Part shown: positions 9,708 to 18,951 of the stretch, piece by piece
Numbering within the stretch: the first letter of the stretch is position 1
Layout: each line of letters starts with the position of its first letter
The notes under the pieces: generated by a model
Told to the model about the DNA's origin: nothing
Database searches by the model: none
Seen by the model: the letters and a program-made list of their open reading frames with translations, nothing else
Assembly (NCBI GenBank): GCA_013002995.1
Contig: JABDLO010000530.1
Span: 1 to 39,096 of the forward strand
Reading direction: 5' to 3'
Length of the DNA stretch: 39,096 nucleotides
DNA from: Saprospiraceae bacterium
Lineage (GTDB): Bacteria; Bacteroidota; Bacteroidia; Chitinophagales; Saprospiraceae
Position numbers and translations under genes: made by a program

Positions 9708-12700
9708 TTATTTGACTACAACTAGTTTTCGGAATAGGACTTGACTGTCACTGGTTATTTTTATAAGGTATGTAGCTGCAGGAAGGTCTGACACATTGAG
9801 ATTAACCTTGGATCGATCCATAATAATTGAGTAATCATCTAATTTATATCCATTGATATTTATTAGGTCAACATTAATAGCTTGATTTCCAACATATTCA
9901 ATAGTAACTATGTCCGATACGGGATTAGGATATATATTTAAATTATCAGAAATGTTTTCACTAATGGAAGATGTCAACACTTCAATCCTGATCATTGAAG
10001 TGTCTACTCCACATTGATTTTCAGCACTAAATACAACATCATAAACTCCATCCTCTTGATAAGTATGTTCAATACTCATACCTTCCAGAATTGTTCCATC
10101 TCCCATATCCCACTTCTTAATGTATTCACCCACAACTGTGGCTTGAGCAATAATCTGATTGGATTCAACCTCATATTCAAATGCAGCATCAATTAATCCA
10201 ATTACATTGATGAAATTGGCTGCGATAACGCTATCTACACCATATTCATTTTTCACCAATAGTTTCAGATCATATACACCTTCAACATTGAGATTTATTT
10301 CAGGTCTTAATCCTTCCGCGGTAAGAACTGTATCAGTATTAGAAATCGTCCATTGATATTCATCACCTTCTCTTATCTCTCGCTCAGGAAATACCAGATT
10401 TTCTCCAGTGCATATTTCGATGGCTTCCATTCCTAAAATAGCCGTCGGAAAAACATCAATTTCTGTATTGATTATTTCAGAAGAAATTCCGCACTCATTT
10501 TCTGACATCAAAGTAATACTGACCATACCATTTTTAGAAGCAGCATATTCAATTGAATTACCAGGTATGGTATCATTACCAAGCACAAATGAAGAAGAAA
10601 TGACTTCTTCCGTAAGATTATTAATGATGATTAAGTTACCGTCCAATGTCACCTCTGATTCCAATTCTGGCGGACCACCAATATGGACAAAATCGTTCTT
10701 AACCAAGGTGTCAGAACCTTCAACTCCAGTTACGATCAATTGGACATCGTAAATACCGTGATTTGGATAATTAACCAAAGGGTTTGGTTCATTACTTACC
10801 TCAGGTATTCCTCCTTCAAACATCCATTGGAACTCCATTGAATTGCTTGAAGCCTCCTCATTATATTGAAGACTTCCTCCGTTACATATTTCATTCTGTT
10901 CTACACTAAAATCTGCAGATGGAAGTGTATTAACAACTATCGATTGAGAAGAGGTGGTAATACCACAAGTATTTTGAACCTGCAGCTCTACTGTATAAGT
11001 CCCCTCTGTGGTATAAGTATGTTCAGTCATTTTACCTATTGCAGAAGTTCCGTCTCCAAAATTCCATTTGTACTGCTCCGCTTCAGTGATTGAAGCATTA
11101 AAGTTTACAGATAGCATATCTTTAGAATATGAAAAATCTGCTGAGACAGTATCTATCACCGTTATAACTCCATCTAAATACATTGTATCAGATCCAGCTG
11201 GATTTATAGCTACCAGCATAATGCTGTAATCACCAGCCTGGTTATAAGTAAACAAAGGATCTGAATCTACATTTGATTCTACTTCTGCACCTTCAGATAA
11301 CCAGCTGTAAGAAACTGTATTATCACTACTTCCATTGACGACCTGAACTTCAAGTGGTGCACAACCAGAAGAAGTATTAATTGTAAATTCAGCTTCAGGT
11401 AAAGTAAAGAGATTCACTTTTAAACTGCTTGAATCGGTACCACACGCATTCATTACCGAATGGGTAACATCATAGATGCCTTCTTCTGTATATGTATAAA
11501 CAGGTGAAAATGCTTCACTATCATTTCCATCCCCGAATTTCCAGAAATGAATTCCATCATTAGAATTATTTGCAAAAATAACCTGTAAACCGTCATTGGT
11601 AAATCCAATATCGGAATGAACACCTCCAAAAACCCGGACACCTTCATTTATGGTGTAAGAATCTGAACCGGTATCATTTGAGACAGTCAAGGTAATATTG
11701 TAAGTTCCTGAAACATCATAAGTAAATGTAGGAGAGGCACTGAATTGATCTGAGATCGAAGCACCGTCACTTGACCACATATAGGATAAATTTCCTCCCT
11801 GTGAAAGATTAGTAATGGTCACCTCTGTAGCTGCACAGACTTCATTTTCATTAATTTCAAACAAAGCTACTGGGGGTAATAATACTTCAATAGTATCTGA
11901 CTTCACATCAATGCCACAAGGTCCATTCACTTCTAATGATAAAATATAAGTGCCATCTTGTTCATAAGTGTGGGTAGGTTCACCTAGAGCGGAAATAGTT
12001 CCATCTCCAAAATCCCATGAATATTCTGTTGCATTAACAGAAGCATTCTGCACAGTTAGACTTCCACCTTCAAGAATGTAATTAAAATCAGCCTGAGTTG
12101 TCATTAACACTTCAATAGCTTCGGAAGAAAGTTCTACATCACTTCCTTCTGAATTAGTTACAGTCAGACTTACGTCAAATATTCCGGCATCATTGTACTG
12201 AACCATTGGATTGGCATCTGTAGATGTTGCTGGAACACCCCCTTCAAATTCCCACAAAAAAGATTCAACGTTTTCAGAAGAAGCATTCAGAAACTGAACC
12301 GAACCACCTTCGCAAATATTAGCGGAACCATCGATTTCAATACCTGCAATTGGGAGGAATACGATTGTGATATCCATAGATTTTATATCCAGACTACATT
12401 CATTCTCTGCACTCAGGGAAATAGTATACGTTCCGGCTTCTTGAAAAGTATAGACAGGGCTAACCATTGTTGAAGTACCCCCATCCCCAAAATCCCAGGT
12501 ATAATCCTGGCCGGATGATGATTGATTTTGAAATGTAACCTCACCTCCATTTACAACATAAGTAAAATCAGCTATTACAGTTTCAACAACCTGGATGTAG
12601 TCAATGGATTCAGCAACATCAGTTCCAACGTCATTTGTGACACTCAAGGTCACATTGTATTGCCCAGGCAACAAATATTGAACAGTAGGATTTTCAGTTA

Positions 12701-15428
12701 TCGAAGTATCTGGTGTTCCTCCTTCAAAGGTCCAAAGTCTGGAGGAAGGGCTACCAGTAGAGTTATCGAAGTACTCTACCGATTGACCAGTGCAGATATT
12801 GGTTTCACTTGAACTAAAAGAAGCTTCAGGATGCCCAACAATAACAATCGTTTTAATGATCTCATCATCACTACAATCATTTGAAGCAATTAATCTGACA
12901 TTGTAACTTCCAGGTCCATCATAAGATGTTACAGGATTACTGATTGTTGATGATTGATTATTACCAAAGCTCCAAATGAATTCAGTTGCATTTATACTTA
13001 AATTATTGAAAGTTACTTCGTTCCCGTCTACTTGAAAATCAAAATCAGCAATTGGAGGGCTCGTGACTGAAATTAATTCATTTAAGAATTCACTATCCTC
13101 ACCACTAGCATTGCTTACAGTAAGACTTACATCATATTGACCTTGAGTTAGATATTGAACAACCTGGGTTTCCTGAGTAGAAGTAGATGGTGATCCGCCT
13201 TCAAATGTCCAAAGCCTTGATGTGGGATTTCCAGAAGATACATCGGTAAATGTGATGGATTCTCCGACACACACGTCTGTTGCACTGTATGTTAAGTTGA
13301 CTACAGGAAGTGTTCCTACCACAACAACTTTTATTATATCATCATTGCCACATTCACTGGAAGCAATTAATCTAACATTGTAACTTCCTGGTTCATCATA
13401 ATTAACTACAGGGTTGTCTACAGTTGATGATTGATTATTTCCAAAACTCCAAATGTAATCGGTTGCATTAAGACTTAAATTTTCAAATATGACCTCATTT
13501 CCATTCACTTCAAATGAAAAATCTGCCTCTGGACTCCCTGAAACAGTAATTAAATCATTTAAAGTCCCACTATCTTGACCAATGTCGTTGCTTGCAGTCA
13601 GACTTACATTAAATTGACCTGGCGTAATGTATTGAACAACCTGACTTTCCTGGGTTGAGCTAGAAGGTGATCCTCCTTCAAAACCCCAAAGCCAAGAAGT
13701 AGGATTACCTGAGGATGCATCTGTAAATGTGATAGATTCTCCGACACAAACATCTGTTGCACTATAGGTGAAATTGACATTGGGAGGGCCTCCCGTAACA
13801 ACGATTTGGGAAGCTTCATCACTATCACAATTATTAGAAGCAGTAAGGCTTACTGTGAAACTTCCATTTTCGCCATAGTCTATTACAGGATTGGGAAGAG
13901 TCGAGGTCTGACCATTTCCGAAGTCCCACATATAATCTGTTGCATCAATGCTATTATTAGTGAATGAAACTTCCTGGCCTGTAACCTGATAAGTGAAGTC
14001 GGCTACAGGTTGATCGTAAATAACTACAATATTTGATTTAGTGATATCATCAGAACCTTCATTATTAGTAACTGAAAGTGTTACGTCATAACTTCCACTT
14101 TGTGGATAACTTACCACTGGATTTCTTTCAGACGAGGTGGATGGAACACCTCCTTGAAATGTCCAGGACCATGAAGTCGGGTTACCGGTAGAAATATCTG
14201 TAAATTCTACCTGGCCTGGGACACATGAAGATGTAATATTGAAACTGAAATTGGCATCAGGTCCTCCGCCACCACCGCCACACGATATAAAACAAGAAGC
14301 TGCCCTGGGTGTATAATACCCATTGATAGCATTTACGGATACAGTTGACCATTGAGTGGTATTATTAACAGATGGTGACATAATAAAACCATTTCCACTA
14401 TCATGAACGGCATTATAATTATGACCCAATTCATGGGATGTTAAAACCCTTAAAGAATTGGTATTGGATGTGAAATGTTCTAAAACATTGTATCGAAAAC
14501 CACTACATACGACACCGACCCATGCCAATCCAACAGTATTCCCTGACAAATTAAATCCAGTCCAAAGTGAAGCTACATCGTGACTCACCATATTGCCGGG
14601 ACCCCATGCAGTAAATTCATTCAGCAATTCATCAATATTTGCCGGATTACCTCCCTGCAACCATTCATCACCAGCCATGCTGGTAGAAACTACATTTTGG
14701 ACAATACTATGACGTAATTCATCATCGAAACTCGTATCATAATCGCCATTCATCAATCCAGTAATACTTATAACGAAGGCTTCTACCTGCGAAACTGAAT
14801 TATTGAAATCTTTATACATTTCAAAATCACTTGCTACAGCATAATCAACGATAAAACACTCCCCTGCCCTGGTAGTTGTCTTATCTCTCTTAGCTTCAGT
14901 ATGCTGATGAAAAGCTTTACTACCACATGTGCTTGCAGTAGCTTTTACATTTTCATCTTTATAAATTACAATATTACCAGATGACAATGCACCTCCATAT
15001 AATGATAAAGGTTCATAATAATACTGTTCTCTTCCGTCATCTATATATGCAAAAAAGTAATCTGGTCCAACAACAGTATATGCTCTGGTTTCAGGACGTC
15101 CTGAAATATATCCATCCATAACTGTGATATCAATTCCAGAAGAAGTCACAACAGAATTTCCGTCATAAACTGTTAATATATAATCATCTGCTACTACACT
15201 TGTCTTGAAAAGTTCCAAGTGATATTCTCCATTACCTTCAGCTTCAGGTATAATTAAGTTTACATCAGGACTAATGCTATTGATCCTTGCGTTCAAATCC
15301 CTTAGATCAATTTCTTCAAGATTATATGAGCTAAAATTATTAGAAAGTCTCTTTTTAACATCAATATCCTGGGCACTAATTCCTATACTAAAAAATACAA
15401 TAAGAGTACACAACCACACTTTATACAT
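9708..15428 (-). CDS. Secreted zinc metalloprotease (reprolysin-like) with 18 PKD modules and T9SS type A sorting domain
   Basis: A 1906-residue exported enzyme. It has a signal peptide (1-19, ending ISAQ) and an N-terminal propeptide-like region. A peptidase domain follows, with HELGHNYNAVH at 332-342, the HExxHxxxxxH zinc site with E333 as catalytic base, followed by a Met-turn candidate (GFIMSP). This fits metzincins of the M12B (adamalysin-like) type. A Gly-rich linker near residue 390 leads into 18 PKD modules up to about 1823. These alternate strictly between a longer form (W.FEGG.PSTS) and a shorter form (W.FGDG.TS). The last ~80 residues hold a T9SS type A sorting domain (LNIYPNPVSDIVTIEY, ending RKLVVVK). 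It should be secreted and either anchored at the surface or released; the substrate is unknown. The ATG at 15428 gives the signal peptide directly. Confidence 0.88.
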   Translation of the reverse strand: MYKVWLCTLIVFFSIGISAQDIDVKKRLSNNFSSYNLEEIDLRDLNARINSISPDVNLIIPEAEGNGEYHLELFKTSVVADDYILTVYDGNSVVTSSGIDITVMDGYISGRPETRAYTVVGPDYFFAYIDDGREQYYYEPLSLYGGALSSGNIVIYKDENVKATASTCGSKAFHQHTEAKRDKTTTRAGECFIVDYAVASDFEMYKDFNNSVSQVEAFVISITGLMNGDYDTSFDDELRHSIVQNVVSTSMAGDEWLQGGNPANIDELLNEFTAWGPGNMVSHDVASLWTGFNLSGNTVGLAWVGVVCSGFRYNVLEHFTSNTNSLRVLTSHELGHNYNAVHDSGNGFIMSPSVNNTTQWSTVSVNAINGYYTPRAASCFISCGGGGGGPDANFSFNITSSCVPGQVEFTDISTGNPTSWSWTFQGGVPSTSSERNPVVSYPQSGSYDVTLSVTNNEGSDDITKSNIVVIYDQPVADFTYQVTGQEVSFTNNSIDATDYMWDFGNGQTSTLPNPVIDYGENGSFTVSLTASNNCDSDEASQIVVTGGPPNVNFTYSATDVCVGESITFTDASSGNPTSWLWGFEGGSPSSSTQESQVVQYITPGQFNVSLTASNDIGQDSGTLNDLITVSGSPEADFSFEVNGNEVIFENLSLNATDYIWSFGNNQSSTVDNPVVNYDEPGSYNVRLIASSECGNDDIIKVVVVGTLPVVNLTYSATDVCVGESITFTDVSSGNPTSRLWTFEGGSPSTSTQETQVVQYLTQGQYDVSLTVSNASGEDSEFLNELISVTSPPIADFDFQVDGNEVTFNNLSINATEFIWSFGNNQSSTISNPVTSYDGPGSYNVRLIASNDCSDDEIIKTIVIVGHPEASFSSSETNICTGQSVEYFDNSTGSPSSRLWTFEGGTPDTSITENPTVQYLLPGQYNVTLSVTNDVGTDVAESIDYIQVVETVIADFTYVVNGGEVTFQNQSSSGQDYTWDFGDGGTSTMVSPVYTFQEAGTYTISLSAENECSLDIKSMDITIVFLPIAGIEIDGSANICEGGSVQFLNASSENVESFLWEFEGGVPATSTDANPMVQYNDAGIFDVSLTVTNSEGSDVELSSEAIEVLMTTQADFNYILEGGSLTVQNASVNATEYSWDFGDGTISALGEPTHTYEQDGTYILSLEVNGPCGIDVKSDTIEVLLPPVALFEINENEVCAATEVTITNLSQGGNLSYMWSSDGASISDQFSASPTFTYDVSGTYNITLTVSNDTGSDSYTINEGVRVFGGVHSDIGFTNDGLQVIFANNSNDGIHFWKFGDGNDSEAFSPVYTYTEEGIYDVTHSVMNACGTDSSSLKVNLFTLPEAEFTINTSSGCAPLEVQVVNGSSDNTVSYSWLSEGAEVESNVDSDPLFTYNQAGDYSIMLVAINPAGSDTMYLDGVITVIDTVSADFSYSKDMLSVNFNASITEAEQYKWNFGDGTSAIGKMTEHTYTTEGTYTVELQVQNTCGITTSSQSIVVNTLPSADFSVEQNEICNGGSLQYNEEASSNSMEFQWMFEGGIPEVSNEPNPLVNYPNHGIYDVQLIVTGVEGSDTLVKNDFVHIGGPPELESEVTLDGNLIIINNLTEEVISSSFVLGNDTIPGNSIEYAASKNGMVSITLMSENECGISSEIINTEIDVFPTAILGMEAIEICTGENLVFPEREIREGDEYQWTISNTDTVLTAEGLRPEINLNVEGVYDLKLLVKNEYGVDSVIAANFINVIGLIDAAFEYEVESNQIIAQATVVGEYIKKWDMGDGTILEGMSIEHTYQEDGVYDVVFSAENQCGVDTSMIRIEVLTSSISENISDNLNIYPNPVSDIVTIEYVGNQAINVDLININGYKLDDYSIIMDRSKVNLNVSDLPAATYLIKITSDSQVLFRKLVVVK
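11163..14270 (-). repeat. Tandem array of alternating PKD modules (A-B super-repeat, ~480 bases), best-conserved part
   Basis: Within the metalloprotease gene the coding sequence repeats every ~475-480 bases, corresponding to one long plus one short PKD module. Units around 13240-13330 and 13715-13800 are the closest, sharing nearly the same protein text (YSATDVCVGESITFTD, then SSGNPTS), which suggests recent duplication. The array continues with more divergence toward 9950. Such DNA is prone to recombination and misassembly. Confidence 0.7.
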
Positions 15429-15742
15429 CAGGTATCTAGCTTTTTCTTTATTAATGAAACTAAATGGGAAGGACTTTTTTTTAAACGTGGCATAAAGTTA
15501 ATGATGTCACTAATGATTCATAAAATTAACCATCAATAATAACAAGTGGAATAAATTTTAATAAATAAATAACATCAAATAAACATTTTCATCTGTTACA
15601 ATAGGGCAAAGCAACCGTTAATTTAATATGTACAGAATAAAATATTTGTATTCTTGCCATGACAAAGATCGATATTAAAAATATTATTACAATAGTGTAA
15701 ACCCTACACTTACTCAGGTAAACCACCCAATTTATTAATCAA
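15429..15742. other. AT-rich divergent intergenic region
   Basis: 314 bases between the divergent metalloprotease and small barrel genes. No open frame, RNA or strong terminator was seen. On the plus strand, AATATTTG at 15641-15648 is one base off the TAnnTTTG -7 consensus and lies ~95-115 bases before the barrel gene, so it could be its promoter. No equally good element was found for the minus-strand gene. Confidence 0.4.
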
Positions 15743-16318
15743 ATGCAATTGAATCCTTTAAAAATGAAGAATTTTTCATCGATAGTAATCATTTTTCTTC
15801 TGATTATAATTACTGCAGACTCACTAGACGCTCAACGCCGCCGTAGCCGCAGGAACACAGAAGATACTGAACAGAAGTCTTTTGCTGAAAAGATCAATTA
15901 TGAAATCAGGATTGGAGCCATAGGATTTGGAGGTGGATTTGCTATGGGAGTAAAGCCATCCATTGGATTCAACATCAATGAATATATAACACTTGGAGGA
16001 TTAATGCGAGTGGATTATGAATTTGTAAACCAATTTGGATTTGAGGATGTAAGCCTGTTCAGTTATGGTCCCGGAATATTAGGGAGGGGAAAAATCATGA
16101 AAAAATACTATGTGCAAGCAGAGTATACGTTTTTCAGCTTTGAAAATATTAATGATACCCGATTCAATAGATCGTTTCTATCTGCCGGAATAGGATTGGT
16201 TCAAGGTGGCGATAAATGGAAGTATAATATCGAGTTGATGATCATCCTGGATGATCTATCAAGAGACTACTTTGGAAGAACAGTCGACTTCTGGATCAAT
16301 TTTAGTAAAAACTTTTAG
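15743..16318 (+). CDS. Small outer-membrane beta-barrel protein, unknown function
   Basis: A 191-residue protein with a signal peptide. Two starts are possible: ATG at 15743, or ATG at 15764 (residue 8). The second places the Lys right before the hydrophobic core (FSSIVIIFLLIIITADSLDAQ) and is the more typical signal peptide. After a basic patch (RRRSRR) come alternating aromatic/Gly-rich strands (YEIRIGAIGFGGGFAMG, YVQAEYTFFSF, FLSAGIGLVQGG, VDFWINFSKNF) ending in a terminal Phe. This is the pattern of an eight-stranded-type outer-membrane barrel whose last strand carries the BAM signal. No specific family was recognised. Its stop abuts the stop of the convergent TonB receptor with no spacer. 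Confidence 0.65.
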   Translation: MQLNPLKMKNFSSIVIIFLLIIITADSLDAQRRRSRRNTEDTEQKSFAEKINYEIRIGAIGFGGGFAMGVKPSIGFNINEYITLGGLMRVDYEFVNQFGFEDVSLFSYGPGILGRGKIMKKYYVQAEYTFFSFENINDTRFNRSFLSAGIGLVQGGDKWKYNIELMIILDDLSRDYFGRTVDFWINFSKNF

Positions 16319-18760
16319 TTACAAATTCAGCCTGAGCGTAACCATTACATTTCTTTCTGCTTGTGGGTAAAGGAAATTCTCCGTTATCAAGTCACCAAAT
16401 ATGTAACTGTAAGTATATCCATTAGAAGAATATAAACCATTAAGTAGATTTCTCACTTCAATGGTAATCCTTGTGTTATTGATTTTGGGTATAACTGGAC
16501 TTACATTGATCAACAGATCATGTACTCCGTAAGCTTCCAGTGCACGATTGGGATTGGAAGTGTTATCCAAAAATTGTTCTCCAACAAATTTATATCTGTA
16601 TTCAAAATCTACCCATCGATTAATAATGTAATCCAATTGTAATCCCATCATTTGATTTGGTGAAAAAGCAATATCAGTATCCTCATGTATGATCTCTCTC
16701 ACGTCAAAACCAGTTGTATAGTCATAGATCAATTCAGTGAATTCACTTATCTTATTGGTTGAGAAGGTTGCATTTGCCGCAAGGCTTAGCCTTTTAGTGA
16801 TCTGTGACCCTACATTTAATTCAATTCCCATTCTATGGCTCTTATCCACATTAGATCTCAGAGGGGAGCCCACATCATTTAATGCTCCGGTGAGAATCAA
16901 TTGATCTGTGTATCTCATATGATATGCTGTAATTTCAGCACCCCATCCTGATTTTTCAATCCGATGTCCCAGCTCAAGATCATATAATCTTTCTGGTCTG
17001 GGAAATGCAGCTACCGGACTATCAACATAGTCTGACCTATTGGGTTCTTTATTAGCTACGGCGTACGATGCATACGTATGTTGAGTAGGATCCCACTGAT
17101 AATAAAGACCCAGCTTAGGGTTGAAGAAAGAAAGACCATCATCAACTTCCAGGGTAACACCATCATTGTCATCTCCTGCCACTTCATAATTGACATTTCT
17201 ATACTGAGCATCTGCCATCAACGATAGTTTATCTGTTAATGAAGAGGTATATTTCATAAATAACGAATGTTCAGCCTTATCTCCCTTATTGAAATAGTAG
17301 TTTCTTCCTTTGTCTATCTCAATAGGAGCTGATACTTCAACCAACCTTCCATAGTGGTCTCCATCATAGCGGGAAGCATGTCCTCCCCATAGCAGTTTAG
17401 TATCATCAGAAATTTCATAGGTCCCATTAAAGCTCAATCCATAATAATGATTATCAAGCCAGCGTCTTCTTACAAGATCTGCAGTAGAAGGGTCGGATAA
17501 TCCATAATCAATTAAATCCTCCTGGATTTTGAATTCCTCAAAAAATCCTTTTCCCCGCACATAAAATAAGCTACCGTTCAGAAGCACCTTGTCACTTAGT
17601 CTGTTATTACTGTGAAGTTGTACATGAGTCTGTCCATAATCATCTACCTGGTTTTCGTATAAATAATAATTATAACGTCTGTCACCAACAAAGAGGTTGA
17701 GTGAATCAGCAGAATTCTGATAGATACTACCGAGGTTATTATAATAATGTGTCAACAATCCTGATGCATCACCTTTTACCTTGGCCTCCGGGGCTCCCCA
17801 CCACGATTGATAAGTAACTTCATGACCGGAAAAAACCATCAACCTTAAACTGTTATTTTCTGAAATCCTGGATGCTGAAAGATAGAAACTATTGAGATCA
17901 GCAGAAGCCCTGTCGATGTATCCATCAGATTGTATTCTGGAATATCTGGCATCTACATTGTAATGATCACCAATGAGCCCTGAGCCCAGTTTCACAGAAA
18001 GTCTCTTGGAATTGAAATCTCCAATCCCTGTAATTACACTAGCATAAGGATTGACACTAGCACCCATAGTAGATAAACTAATACTTCCGCCAAACGCTCC
18101 CCCTCCCGGAGTAGATGACCCTACTCCTCGTTGAACCTGAATGCTCTCTGTGGAAGAAAGGAAGTCAGGAAGATTTACCCAAAATACACCCTGGGATTCA
18201 GCATCATTGAGCGGAACTCCATTAATAGTTACGTTAACCCTCGTTGCGTCAGATCCTCGAATCCTCAACCCTGTATAACCAATTCCTGTACCCGCATCAG
18301 AGGTAACAACAGCTGACGGTGTAAACCTTAAGGCGTAGGGCATATCTTGCCCATTATTAAATTCTGCCAGCTCCTCTTCATCTACTTGTTTGTAAGTGAA
18401 TGCATCCTGATCTGCAACCCTATTAGCTAGAATTTCTATTTCGTCCAGTCGATATATACTTCCGTTTAATACCAAATCAATATTAAGACCTGTTTCTAAC
18501 ACTTCAACCGGAATGATGGTCGGCTCGTACCCCAGGTAGGTAACTTTAAGGTCATACTTTCCGGGAATAACATCACTTATCTCGTATTGACCATTGTAAT
18601 CTGAGATGGCTGCATATTGAGTATTAATCAAAAAGACAGACGCAAACTCGATCTTTTCACCATTGGAATTGGTTACCTTACCGCTAATAGTGGTCTGCCC
18701 TGTCATTGTGCTATAAATGATCAGGAATAATAATGCAAAAAGACATTTAAGCCCCTTCAT
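16319..18760 (-). CDS. TonB-dependent receptor under TPP riboswitch control, probable thiamine (or precursor) transporter
   Basis: An 813-residue outer-membrane receptor. It has a signal peptide (about 1-22), a carboxypeptidase-regulatory-like beta-sandwich (about 24-105; ISGKVTNSNGEKIEFASV, ISDYNGQYEISDV), and a TonB plug (about 115-230; GLRIRGSDATRVNVTINGVP, then RGVGSSTPGGGAFGG). The long 22-strand-type barrel ends at the C-terminus with NVMVTLRLNL. Family members take up large or scarce nutrients using the TonB-ExbBD proton motive force. The substrate is inferred from the TPP riboswitch in the 5' leader: thiamine-regulated TonB receptors are known in Bacteroidota. No inner-membrane PnuT-type transporter is found next to it in this window. 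Start at ATG 18760. Confidence 0.88.
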   Translation of the reverse strand: MKGLKCLFALLFLIIYSTMTGQTTISGKVTNSNGEKIEFASVFLINTQYAAISDYNGQYEISDVIPGKYDLKVTYLGYEPTIIPVEVLETGLNIDLVLNGSIYRLDEIEILANRVADQDAFTYKQVDEEELAEFNNGQDMPYALRFTPSAVVTSDAGTGIGYTGLRIRGSDATRVNVTINGVPLNDAESQGVFWVNLPDFLSSTESIQVQRGVGSSTPGGGAFGGSISLSTMGASVNPYASVITGIGDFNSKRLSVKLGSGLIGDHYNVDARYSRIQSDGYIDRASADLNSFYLSASRISENNSLRLMVFSGHEVTYQSWWGAPEAKVKGDASGLLTHYYNNLGSIYQNSADSLNLFVGDRRYNYYLYENQVDDYGQTHVQLHSNNRLSDKVLLNGSLFYVRGKGFFEEFKIQEDLIDYGLSDPSTADLVRRRWLDNHYYGLSFNGTYEISDDTKLLWGGHASRYDGDHYGRLVEVSAPIEIDKGRNYYFNKGDKAEHSLFMKYTSSLTDKLSLMADAQYRNVNYEVAGDDNDGVTLEVDDGLSFFNPKLGLYYQWDPTQHTYASYAVANKEPNRSDYVDSPVAAFPRPERLYDLELGHRIEKSGWGAEITAYHMRYTDQLILTGALNDVGSPLRSNVDKSHRMGIELNVGSQITKRLSLAANATFSTNKISEFTELIYDYTTGFDVREIIHEDTDIAFSPNQMMGLQLDYIINRWVDFEYRYKFVGEQFLDNTSNPNRALEAYGVHDLLINVSPVIPKINNTRITIEVRNLLNGLYSSNGYTYSYIFGDLITENFLYPQAERNVMVTLRLNL

Positions 18761-18828
18761 AAAACAGGATTTAATAGTACAAAAATCTTAGAGGCAACAT
18801 CCACTTCAGAGTAGAAGCGTATAGATCC

Positions 18829-18906
18829 GTATTCTTCCCTTCCCTGAATTACCAGAGCAGGTTCAGAGGGTATGATCTCAGCCTACCGTGTAAGCACCCC
18901 TTATAC
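18829..18906 (-). ncRNA. TPP riboswitch (THI element)
   Basis: Read on the minus strand, the conserved TPP aptamer blocks occur in order with correct spacing: GGGGTGC (18900-18894), GCTGAGAT (18882-18875), ATACCC (18873-18868), GAACCTGCTCTGG (18864-18852), then TAATTCAGGGAAGGGAA (18851-18835). GTAT (18906-18903) can pair with ATAC (18832-18829) as the outer part of helix P1. About 70 bases separate the aptamer from the receptor ATG at 18760. They contain a short stem (CGCTTC with GAAGTG) and a later TTTTT run, so the mode of control (termination or translation) is open. High TPP should lower receptor expression. Confidence 0.93.
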
Positions 18907-18910
18907 ATTT

Positions 18911-18951
18911 ACAGTGCAAATGTACATCTAATTGATGGAATTCACTGCCAA
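18911..18951 (-). promoter_or_regulatory. Promoter of the riboswitch/TonB-receptor unit
   Basis: On the minus strand TACATTTG (18924-18917) matches TAnnTTTG exactly. A TTG at 18951-18949 lies 24 bases further upstream, slightly longer than the usual -33/-7 spacing. The predicted transcription start falls just before the riboswitch. The upstream element lies within the end of the NadR-like gene, so the receptor appears to have its own promoter. Confidence 0.5.

Noticed and set aside
11163-14270. CRISPR-like repeats
   Set aside because: The repeats are ~480-base protein-coding modules in frame, not short repeats with unique spacers.
4172-15495. Many open frames on the plus strand inside the giant minus-strand genes (for example 4172-4480, 10408-10752, 12522-12812)
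   Set aside because: They lie entirely opposite well-supported coding sequence, show no domain patterns, and have low-complexity composition typical of antisense frames.
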